64,000 nucleotides of DNA from Desulfovibrio psychrotolerans. Lineage in GTDB: Bacteria > Desulfobacterota > Desulfovibrionia > Desulfovibrionales > Desulfovibrionaceae. The notes under the pieces were generated by a model. It was not told the DNA's origin, searched no databases, and saw only the letters and a program-made list of their open reading frames with translations. Position 1 is the first letter of the stretch. The number at the start of each line of letters is the position of its first letter. Shown in pieces: positions 41,367 to 48,901 of the stretch. Location: positions 157,579-221,578 of the forward strand of contig NZ_BLVP01000036.1 in assembly GCF_013340305.1 (NCBI RefSeq). Direction: 5' to 3'. A program made the position numbers and the translations under genes.

Positions 41367-41906
41367 ATGAAGAACGGAATAGTCATCCTCACAGAAGAAG
41401 ACATGCGCCGCACGCTGGAGCGGCTAGCCTATCAGGTGCTGGAAAAACACGGAGAATGCGCCAACCTGCTCATCATCGGCATCCAGCGCCGCGGGGTGGA
41501 CCTTGCGGCAAGGCTGCGTGCCATTCTCGGGCAGCGTCTCGGCTGCGAACCCCCGTTCGGCGCGCTGGACATAAACCTCTACCGCGATGACTGGACAAGC
41601 CTCGAGTCCCACCCCGTCATCAACCGTACGGAGCTGCCGCAGAACATAGACGGGCAGAATATCCTGCTCGTGGACGATGTCCTCTACACAGGCAGAACCA
41701 TCCGCGCGGCGCTGGAGGGCATTCTGGATTTCGGCAGGCCGCGCACCGTTGAATTGCTGGTTCTTGTGGACAGGGGCCATCGCGAACTGCCCATCCATGC
41801 AGATTACGTGGGCAAGGTGGTCAATACCGCGCGCGAAGAGCGGGTGGATGTACTCACCAAAGAACGCGACGGGCAAGACGTGGTGATGCTGCTCGAAAAG
41901 GCATAA
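41367..41906 (+). CDS. pyrR: PyrR: bifunctional pyr operon regulator / uracil phosphoribosyltransferase
   Basis: A 179-residue type-I phosphoribosyltransferase. The PRPP loop is ILLVDDVLYTGRTIRAAL, the flexible hood segment LDINLYRDDWTS is characteristic of PyrR, and IIGIQRRGVDLAARL and LVDRGHRELPIHADYVGK complete the signature. In Gram-positive bacteria it attenuates pyr mRNA; outside them it may act mainly in uracil salvage. No pyrimidine genes are adjacent and no PyrR-binding loop was seen. The ATG at 41367 is chosen for conservation, and the upstream ribosome site is weak (AAGGCCGG). It converges on the K+ channel gene after only 12 bases. Confidence 0.92.
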   Translation: MKNGIVILTEEDMRRTLERLAYQVLEKHGECANLLIIGIQRRGVDLAARLRAILGQRLGCEPPFGALDINLYRDDWTSLESHPVINRTELPQNIDGQNILLVDDVLYTGRTIRAALEGILDFGRPRTVELLVLVDRGHRELPIHADYVGKVVNTAREERVDVLTKERDGQDVVMLLEKA

Positions 41907-41918
41907 GGCTATGTTCCG

Positions 41919-43622
41919 TTACGCGGCAGACTGAAAAAAGGCCGCGAACTTGCGCTCCCCTTCAGCCGTGCCTATGAGAATAAGCTCGTCTCCCGGTTCC
42001 ACCACGGTGGCGGGGTCCGGGTTTATGAGCATCCTTTCGCCGCGCTTTATGGCAATGACGCTGCACCCCGTCTCTTCACGAATGGTCTGTTCGTGCAGTG
42101 CCTTGTTCACCACCTTCTGATTGGGCATGGACCGGAATATGTTCAGCCCTTCGGAGATCATGAGCAGTTTTTCCGGCCTGAGCAGGTTCAGTATGGTGGT
42201 CTGGCACAGCGATGAGAACGACATCACAAGGTTTGCCCCCGCGCGGTGCAGGGTGTTTATGTTTCGGTCCAGGCTGGCGCGGCTGATAATCTGCACGTCC
42301 GGCCGCAGCCTGCGGCAGTAGATGGTAAGAAAGATGTTCAGGTCGTCATCGTGGGTGGTGATGATAATGGATGGCGTGTCGTTAATGCCTGCCCGCGTCA
42401 GCACATCCAGGTCCGCCGCGCTTCCCAGCACCACGCGCGAATCTTCCTGCACGCGTCCGGCCTTCTTTTCCACCACCCGGTAGTCTATGCCCCTGTCCCG
42501 CAGGGTGGAGGCAACAGACATGCCCACTCTGCCGCCACCCAGTACCAGAACCGGCCCGTTGTGAGCGTCAGGCGATTTGGAACTGCTCATCAGCCTGTCA
42601 TACCGTTCAAGCTGCGTTTCCGAACCGGCCAGCACCAGCACGGTAGAAGCCTCAATCCGCCTGCCGGGACTGGGGAGCATAAACCGCCCCTGTTCCCACA
42701 GGCCCACCACCGTAACCCCGCTCGTTTCGCGCAGCCGGCTTTCGGCAAGGGTCCGCCCCTGCAGTGCCGTGCGCATGGCCGGCGTCTCCGCAATCAGCAG
42801 TTCGTCAAAGCTGCCTATCACGTTCGCCTTCATGCTCACGCCCAGCACGCGCCTCGCAAGCACCTGCCCGAGCATCTTGGTGAACTGAAAGGTGTGGGTG
42901 CTGCCCGCAAGGTTGAGAATGTCCAGCGAATCGTCCTGATCCGCATTGGTAACGGTGATAACGCTGTCAGATACTTCACGGATGGTGAAAATGATGTTGG
43001 TGCTGGCTATGTCCTCGTTCATTACAATGACAAGCGCCGCATTCTCCACCCGCAGCCGTTTGTATGTCTCCGGATCGTCCAGTTCGCCCACCACCACGCG
43101 GAACCCGGACTCATGCAGGTTCAGCGCCTGCTGCAGGTCAGGCACGAGTATCACGTTGGGAATGTTATACTGGTTCAGTTTTTCCACAATGCCCACGGCA
43201 ACGGCGTCAAAGTGGGTGAGAATGACATGGCCTTTGGTTCCTTCCGGCACGCTGCGCGGGGTGCGGGCCTTGTTCTGGGCTTCCAGCCACGGGGCATAGA
43301 AAAACTGAATGAAGGTGAAGGGCAGCATGATGAGCAGAAAAATCACCCCGCTCAGCATCACCAGAATGGAAAACAGCCGGCCGGCGTCACTGGTGAAGGT
43401 AATGTCGCCGAACCCCAGCGTCGACATGACGGTGAGGGTCCAGTACAGCCCCGTGATCCATGAATGTTCCTGTCCCTCATACAGCATGAGAAAGTGAAAG
43501 CCCGCAGTGTACGCAAAGAACAGGAACAGCAGAATGAGCAGAAACCGCACCATGAGTCTGGTGTTGTTTTTTTGTTTTCCGGTCTGCACCAGCGCGCTCA
43601 TCTGCGACAGCATGAATTTCAT
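41919..43622 (-). CDS. K+ channel with fused TrkA/RCK regulatory domains
   Basis: A 567-residue membrane protein. Two membrane helices (about 23-46 and 83-107) flank a pore loop with selectivity filter TLGFGD in place of TVGYGD. The cytosolic part has two RCK/TrkA-N modules: the first begins HVILTHFDAVAVGIVEKL and the second VLVLGGGRVGMSVASTL, each followed by a TrkA-C domain (the last ends ELILIGTAEGERKFAAFF). Nucleotide or ion binding to RCK domains gates such channels. The start is set at MKFMLSQ, with GAGAGAAT upstream. It is the only gene of its unit; an exchanger gene follows upstream on the same strand after a terminator. Confidence 0.88.
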   Translation of the reverse strand: MKFMLSQMSALVQTGKQKNNTRLMVRFLLILLFLFFAYTAGFHFLMLYEGQEHSWITGLYWTLTVMSTLGFGDITFTSDAGRLFSILVMLSGVIFLLIMLPFTFIQFFYAPWLEAQNKARTPRSVPEGTKGHVILTHFDAVAVGIVEKLNQYNIPNVILVPDLQQALNLHESGFRVVVGELDDPETYKRLRVENAALVIVMNEDIASTNIIFTIREVSDSVITVTNADQDDSLDILNLAGSTHTFQFTKMLGQVLARRVLGVSMKANVIGSFDELLIAETPAMRTALQGRTLAESRLRETSGVTVVGLWEQGRFMLPSPGRRIEASTVLVLAGSETQLERYDRLMSSSKSPDAHNGPVLVLGGGRVGMSVASTLRDRGIDYRVVEKKAGRVQEDSRVVLGSAADLDVLTRAGINDTPSIIITTHDDDLNIFLTIYCRRLRPDVQIISRASLDRNINTLHRAGANLVMSFSSLCQTTILNLLRPEKLLMISEGLNIFRSMPNQKVVNKALHEQTIREETGCSVIAIKRGERMLINPDPATVVEPGDELILIGTAEGERKFAAFFQSAA

Positions 43623-43712
43623 GTGATTCTCTCGGAATAAAGTTGGGTGGAACATGCGCAGTCGCGCCCAGCCAGCTAAGATATCGTATTGCCCCAAGCC
43701 CTTGCAAGCCTG

Positions 43713-43751
43713 TAAAAAAGGGCTCCGCGTCAGTATGCAGACGCGGAGCCC
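43713..43751 (-). terminator. Terminator after the Na+/Ca2+ exchanger-like gene
   Basis: Perfect 12-bp stem GGGCTCCGCGTC/GACGCGGAGCCC with an eight-base loop, then TTTTTT on the minus strand. Confidence 0.92.
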
Positions 43752-43760
43752 GGCGTGTCA

Positions 43761-43824
43761 GGCCCGATGTTCTGGCCCGATATTCAGACCTGATGTTCAG
43801 GCCCGATGTTCAGGCATGGTCTCA
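43761..43824. repeat. 13-bp tandem repeats in the exchanger 3' untranslated region
   Basis: Units GGCCCGATGTTCT, GGCCCGATATTCA, GACCTGATGTTCA, GGCCCGATGTTCA and a shortened GGCATGGTCTCA lie between the exchanger stop and its terminator. Confidence 0.88.
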
Positions 43825-43862
43825 GGCGTGGCTTCCGGAAGGTTATCCGGGCCGACGGTTTA

Positions 43863-44843
43863 TCAGGACATAAAGGCCGTTGAGGCCAGATACGCCGTAT
43901 AGGCCACATACACGGCCAGCAGGGCTGCGCCCTCATATCTGTTTATGCGTCCGGGACCGCGGAACCCGTAGCCGAAAACAAAAAGCGAAACGGTTACCGC
44001 CAGCATCACCATGATATCGCGCGAAAAAATTTCCGGCCCGAAGGATATGGGGGACATGGGCGAAATGGTTCCCGCTATACCCACCACAGCCAGCGTGTTA
44101 AAGAGGTTGGAACCGAGAATGTTGCCAAGGGCAATGTCGTGTTCTCCCTTGCGGGCGGCGATGACGGAAGAGGCAAATTCCGGCAGCGATGTGCCCACCG
44201 CCACCACGGTCAGGCCAATGATCAGGTCGCTCACGCCAAAGCCGTGCGCAATCTCCACAGCGCCCCAAACCAGCAGCCGGGAACTGGCAATAAGCAGCAG
44301 CAGCCCGATGGCGAGCCAGATGAGTGCCCGGTTCAGCGGCATGGTGTCAGACTCCAGTTCCTTCTCCATATCGGTTCCCAGCTGGTCAGACTTGGCCCGC
44401 GTGCCCTGAAACACCGTCCAGGCCATCAGCGCGCCGAACACTGCCAGAAGGATAAAGGCTTCCATCCGGGAAATGCTCCCGTCGTATATCTGCCACGCGG
44501 CAAGGCCCGAAATGGCGGTGAGTATGGGCAGTTCCTTACGCAGCACCAGCGAGTGCACGGCAATGGGGCTGATAAGGGCGGTCACTCCCAGAATAAGGGC
44601 AATGTTGGTAATGTTGGACCCGTAAGCGTTGCCCAGAGCTATGCCGGGATTCCCCTGTAACGCGGCAATGGCGGAAACCACCATCTCCGGAGCCGAGGTG
44701 CCGAATCCCACAACCACCATGCCGATAAGCAACGGGGACATGCCGAAATAGCGTGCGGTGCACGCCGCTCCTTCCACAAAACGATCGGCGCTCCATACCA
44801 GAAGCGCCAATCCGGCCACAAGTGCGATGACTGCCAGCAGCAT
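43863..44843 (-). CDS. Sodium/calcium exchanger-like protein (CaCA, YrbG type)
   Basis: A 326-residue membrane protein with about ten helices in two inverted halves. Each half carries the alpha-repeat of cation/Ca2+ exchangers: GFGTSAPEMVVSAIAALQG with NAYGSNITNIALILG, and AVGTSLPEFASSVIAARKG with NILGSNLFNTLAVVG. The Glu/Asn residues there bind the cations. A charged cytosolic loop (about 150-172) separates the halves. Family role is Na+(or H+)/Ca2+ exchange at the inner membrane; the exact ions cannot be read from sequence. It has its own terminator downstream. Confidence 0.92.
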   Translation of the reverse strand: MLLAVIALVAGLALLVWSADRFVEGAACTARYFGMSPLLIGMVVVGFGTSAPEMVVSAIAALQGNPGIALGNAYGSNITNIALILGVTALISPIAVHSLVLRKELPILTAISGLAAWQIYDGSISRMEAFILLAVFGALMAWTVFQGTRAKSDQLGTDMEKELESDTMPLNRALIWLAIGLLLLIASSRLLVWGAVEIAHGFGVSDLIIGLTVVAVGTSLPEFASSVIAARKGEHDIALGNILGSNLFNTLAVVGIAGTISPMSPISFGPEIFSRDIMVMLAVTVSLFVFGYGFRGPGRINRYEGAALLAVYVAYTAYLASTAFMS

Positions 44844-45029
44844 TGCGATGTTCCATTTGGTTTAACGTGTCAGAAAATCGGTCTGCGCACTGCAGCAGCC
44901 TGGGCCGCCTCATGCCGCATGACCCGCAACGCGGGCATATATGCCTGCAGCCTTGCGCAGGCAAGGGGAGGGAGAAAATTATTATTTGAAAGGAAGGCCC
45001 GCAGTGAGCACGCCCGTGCGCGAGGCGGC

Positions 45030-47414
45030 TTATCCGTTTTGGGGCAGGGGCAGGCGCACATGAAACGTGGCTCCCTTTCCCGGGGCGGATTCCACGCTTA
45101 TATCCCCTCTGTGATTGCGGTGAACTATCAGGTAGCACACCGAAAGCCCGAGCCCTGTTCCCTCTCCGGGGGGCTTGGTGGTGAAAAAGGGTTCAAACAC
45201 GCGTCTGCGTGTTTCTTCATCCATTCCCGGGCCGTTGTCGGAAATGGAGGCTAGCAGGTGGCCGTCCTGCTCCGTCAGGCGGATGGATATCCGCCCCTGC
45301 ACAGCCTGCCGAGTGTGTCCAGCCGGTTTCACCTGTCCAGCCCGTTCAACCCGTCCAGCCCATTCGGCCCACTCAGCTTGTCCCGCGGGCAGTTCCCTTC
45401 TCGCTATGGCTTGCGCGGCGTTGCGGATAAGATTGAACAGTACCTGCACAATCTCCATTTCGGAGCACTCCACTCTGGGCAGATTGGGGGCGTACTCGCG
45501 CAGGATTTCAATATTGCGGAAGTCATAGCGTGTATTCAGGTCGTAATCTGCCTGTGTAAGCGCTATGGCCCGCTCCGCCATGTCCGGCAAAGACCGCAGG
45601 GCATGGCTGGTTTCGCTCTTGCGGCTGAAGTTGAGCATGTTGGAAACAATGTCTGCCGCCCTCTGCCCGCATTCGCGGATGCCCTCCAGCATCCGGTCAA
45701 TGCGCCGCAGCCGCATATAAGCCTGCACTGTTTCAAGGCCGCACCCCGCTTCTTCCGCTGCCTTGCGGTTGGCGTCCACATCGCCGGAAAGCCGCCGCGA
45801 TATGTTCTGTACCCCTTGAAGAATTCCTCCCAGCGGGTTGTTAATTTCATGCGCCATGCCCGCCGCCAGCCCGCCCACGGAAATCATTTTCTCATTCTGC
45901 ACCATGAGTTCCTGCATCTGTTTGCGTTCGGAAATATCCCGCAAAAAGGCAACCACATAGGTGTCTTCCAGCAATTGCATGGCGGTAATGCTCACCTCTG
46001 CCATGAAAACGGAACCGTCAAGGCGTCTGTGCTGCCACTCAAAGGTGTGGCTGCGTCCTGCAAGCGCGTCCCGTACTATCTCTGCCGCCGCAATGGCGGA
46101 ATCTTCGCCTCCCGGCTGCAGTGGCGGAGAAAGCTCTCCGGGAGAAAGCCCTATGATCTGTTCGCGTGTACAGCCGAACATTTTCAGTGTCTGCAGGTTG
46201 CAGTCTACAAACCGGTTGTCCTTAAGCAGGAATATGGCGTCCGGTGAAGACTGGAAAAGCACCCGGTGCTTCTCCTCGCTGAACCGGCGCTCGGTAATGT
46301 CGGTATGGGTTCCGCAGATAAGCGCAGGATTCCCCTGCGTGTCGCGTTCAATCACATCGCCTCTGCCCAGTATCCACTTCCATCCGCCGTTTTTGGTGCG
46401 CATGCGGAATTCGGCTTTGTAGGATATGGCTCCCCCGGAGCGGATGGTTTCATCAATCTGCACCATGGCTGCGGCATGGTCTTCCGGATGACACAGGCTC
46501 TTCCACGTACCGAAACACATGGGCAGTTCCTGATCCCGGTACCCCAGCATTTCGTACCAGCGGGGGCTGAAATAGGTATCCCCCGTGGCGTATGACCATT
46601 CCCATATGGCGTCAGACGTTGCGCTGATCGCGCGTGAAAGCCTCTGTTCGCTCTGCTTGAGCGCTGCGTTGGCGTGATCAAGAGCGCGGTAGGAGGTGTC
46701 AAGGCGGGTCATCAGTTCGCCAAAGGCGGAACTTAGGTTGATAATCTCCGTATCCCGCGAAAAGACGGGAAGGGCGGCGGAAGCGGTTCCCGCATCCATT
46801 CCCCGCATGGCTTCTCCCAACTCGCTGAGCGGCGTAACCACAGACCGGCGCAGCCGGTTGAGCAGCAGCATTTTCATGCACAAAAAGGTTATGAACAGCA
46901 GGGCGAAAAAGAAGCCGAAGAAGTTGATGAGTTGCTTGCGGAGCAGGGTCAGGTCTTGGTCAATGCGCACCCACCCCAGCACCTCCCCGGCAGCAATGAG
47001 GGGGCGGGTAAAGTGCAGGGTGCTGAAGTCGTGCTCAAAAATGTAAGGCACCCGGCTGTTCAGGACAGACACGTCCAACGCAGGCTCGTCTTTCATCGGC
47101 TGGTCAGCGCCTGCGGAAGCCCCGGCAATGGGCGCTCCGTGTGCATCGTACAGGGTAACGCGCACCATGTCCTCAATCCGGCTCATGTCCGCCAGGCGCA
47201 TGTTCAGGGCTGCAGTACGTCTTTCAAACAGCTCATTGGCAAGGTTGTCCTGCTCCCGGGCAACGAGCGTATCCAGCAGGCGGCAGACGGTATGGATGTT
47301 ATCATCCTTCCACCGCAGCTGCATGAAGCTTCCTAATGCGACGAACAGGCAGGCAATGACGGTAAAGGTAATCAGGATGTCATGGTTCATCCGTTGGGCA
47401 ATGCTTCTGCTCAT
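45030..47414 (-). CDS. PAS-containing sensor histidine kinase coupled to a binding protein
   Basis: A 794-residue membrane kinase. It has a membrane helix at 14-34, a periplasmic domain of about 150 residues, a second helix near 187-209, HAMP, and two PAS domains (about 275-390 with SPRWYEMLGY, and 395-515). The dimerisation box GLAAGMAHEINNPLGG carries phospho-accepting His522. The ATPase has N box LFNLIRNAAQAIA, G1 DNGPGMDEE and EPFFTTKPPGEGTGLGLSV. Between N box and G1 lies an insert of 6-residue repeats. Its ATG overlaps the stop of the binding-protein gene (ATGA), so ligand-loaded protein is probably its input. No response regulator is adjacent. Confidence 0.93.
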   Translation of the reverse strand: MSRSIAQRMNHDILITFTVIACLFVALGSFMQLRWKDDNIHTVCRLLDTLVAREQDNLANELFERRTAALNMRLADMSRIEDMVRVTLYDAHGAPIAGASAGADQPMKDEPALDVSVLNSRVPYIFEHDFSTLHFTRPLIAAGEVLGWVRIDQDLTLLRKQLINFFGFFFALLFITFLCMKMLLLNRLRRSVVTPLSELGEAMRGMDAGTASAALPVFSRDTEIINLSSAFGELMTRLDTSYRALDHANAALKQSEQRLSRAISATSDAIWEWSYATGDTYFSPRWYEMLGYRDQELPMCFGTWKSLCHPEDHAAAMVQIDETIRSGGAISYKAEFRMRTKNGGWKWILGRGDVIERDTQGNPALICGTHTDITERRFSEEKHRVLFQSSPDAIFLLKDNRFVDCNLQTLKMFGCTREQIIGLSPGELSPPLQPGGEDSAIAAAEIVRDALAGRSHTFEWQHRRLDGSVFMAEVSITAMQLLEDTYVVAFLRDISERKQMQELMVQNEKMISVGGLAAGMAHEINNPLGGILQGVQNISRRLSGDVDANRKAAEEAGCGLETVQAYMRLRRIDRMLEGIRECGQRAADIVSNMLNFSRKSETSHALRSLPDMAERAIALTQADYDLNTRYDFRNIEILREYAPNLPRVECSEMEIVQVLFNLIRNAAQAIARRELPAGQAEWAEWAGRVERAGQVKPAGHTRQAVQGRISIRLTEQDGHLLASISDNGPGMDEETRRRVFEPFFTTKPPGEGTGLGLSVCYLIVHRNHRGDISVESAPGKGATFHVRLPLPQNG
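45316..45387. repeat. Four in-frame 18-bp units inside the kinase ATPase domain
   Basis: Units TGTCCAGCCGGTTTCACC, TGTCCAGCCCGTTCAACC, CGTCCAGCCCATTCGGCC and CACTCAGCTTGTCCCGCG. On the coding strand they give six-residue units of the type Xaa-Xaa-Ala-Gly-Xaa-Val. Confidence 0.88.
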
Positions 47415-48601
47415 GGAATCGGTTCCACCTGTCTGACAAATTCCACCCTGCCCGGGGTGATGCGCAGCACCACAATGGGTTTCACGGGATCGCGGGATTC
47501 CGAAAACCGTATGCTGCCTGTCACCCCCTCATACCGTTCCGTTTCCGCCAGTGCCCTGCATATGTCTTCCGGTCTTACGCTTTGCGCGCGGACAATGGCA
47601 TCTGCCAGAAGTCCCACCGCGTCATAGGCATTGGCGTTGCCCGCATCGATCATGGACAGGGCGTCTGGCCCGAACTCTTCGTGCAGCAGCCGGACAAACT
47701 TGCTGTTCTCTTCACCGTCCGCTGCCGGATGCCAGTGCGAGACATAAAAATTCTCACCTCTGGCCGGGTCAAGGTAGGGGTAATGCTCAAGGGCCGTCCA
47801 CCCGTCACCGCCCAGAAACGGCACGGTCAGGCCTTCTCCGCGAGCCTGCTTGAGCAGCAGGCCGGAATCGCGGGTATAGCCGGGAACAAAAACTACATCA
47901 GGCTTCATCTGCCGTATCATATCCACCTGTTCCGAAAAATTCATGGCATTCTGCAGATAACGCGATTGTCCTGCCACAATACCGCCCGCCTTCGTGAACC
48001 TGTCGCGAAAGGCTTCGCTCAGTCCCTCGCTGTACACATCTCCGGCTATGGTTACGATAACGGCGCTGCGGGCCTTCAGGTCGCTGCGCGCAAACAGGGC
48101 CAGCACCCCCGCCTGCATGTCATCGGTGTAGCATACGCGGAAGATGCAGTTGCCAATCCGCGTTACCTCCGGTGCCGTAGTTGTCGCGCCTATCATGGGT
48201 ATGCCGGCTTCCTGCAGTACAGGCCCCATGGCCATAGCCTGCGAACTCCATGAAGGGCCTACAACAGCCACAACACCGGCTGCCACGGCCGCTGCGGCCG
48301 CCTGCCGGGCTCCCAGCGGAGTGCTCATGGTGTCAAATTCGATGATCTCAAGAGGACGGCCCAGAACGCCTCCCCGGGCATTTATGGCTTTCACGGCCAG
48401 ACGGGCAATGCGGTAGTTGGGCGAACTCTCGGCAGCAGCCGGTCCCGTTTTGGCAAAGCAGCTTCCGATGCGTATGGGAGAAGCTCCGGTGTCAGGGGTA
48501 TCTGCTGCGGCGGTGGTTGCGGCAGCGCAGAAGAGGCTGGCCGCCAGAAACAGCGGCAGAAGCAGGGCGCATATGCATCGGAAAATGGTGCGCGGCGGCA
48601 T
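47411..48601 (-). CDS. Periplasmic ligand-binding protein, Peripla_BP_6 (LivJ/amide-binding) type
   Basis: A 396-residue exported protein. The chosen ATG gives a signal peptide (FRCICALLLPLFLAASLFCAA, cleaved near AAADTP). The mature part starts IRIGSCFAKTGPAAAESSPNYRIARLAVKAINARGGVLGRPLEIIEFDT, the hallmark of branched-chain-amino-acid/amide-binding proteins. VVGPSWSSQAMAMGPVLQEAGIPMIGATTTAPEVT and YDAVGLLADAIVRA follow. Longer in-frame starts up to 48775 exist and the ribosome site is unclear, so the start is uncertain. No ABC permease is near; the stop overlaps the start of a sensor kinase, suggesting a sensing rather than an uptake role. Ligand unknown. Confidence 0.87.
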   Translation of the reverse strand: MPPRTIFRCICALLLPLFLAASLFCAAATTAAADTPDTGASPIRIGSCFAKTGPAAAESSPNYRIARLAVKAINARGGVLGRPLEIIEFDTMSTPLGARQAAAAAVAAGVVAVVGPSWSSQAMAMGPVLQEAGIPMIGATTTAPEVTRIGNCIFRVCYTDDMQAGVLALFARSDLKARSAVIVTIAGDVYSEGLSEAFRDRFTKAGGIVAGQSRYLQNAMNFSEQVDMIRQMKPDVVFVPGYTRDSGLLLKQARGEGLTVPFLGGDGWTALEHYPYLDPARGENFYVSHWHPAADGEENSKFVRLLHEEFGPDALSMIDAGNANAYDAVGLLADAIVRAQSVRPEDICRALAETERYEGVTGSIRFSESRDPVKPIVVLRITPGRVEFVRQVEPIP

Positions 48602-48901
48602 GCCGGTATCGGCCGGAGAAGTATGGCAAGGAAGCTGTAGATGCATAGTACGCACCACCATAATACTCTGTCCGGGCTGCTGTACTGCTGCGATATCCGC
48701 AGAAACCTGCCGTGTTCCTTTATGTGCCGCAACTGTGGCTTCACTATGGGGGAGCATTGTATAGGTATAGCACATTGCGGGTCACGGGCAACAGGTTTTG
48801 CTGAACAGTATCATCCTTATGCAAGGATATACGCGTCCTTGCATGGAATATGGCAATGGCTATGCCGTGCCGTGTTCCGCCCTTCCTCAGGCAGGTACCC
48901 G
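48602..48901. other. 300-bp region with a 9-bp perfect dyad
   Basis: Lies between the second kinase gene and the binding-protein gene. ATGCAAGGA (48819-48827) and TCCTTGCAT (48836-48844) form a perfect inverted repeat with an eight-base spacer. There is no T run on either side, so an operator is more likely than a terminator. The true start of the binding-protein gene may lie inside this region. Confidence 0.55.

Noticed and set aside
41367-41906. pyr operon attenuation by PyrR in this window
   Set aside because: No pyrimidine biosynthesis genes or PyrR-binding RNA loop are visible nearby.
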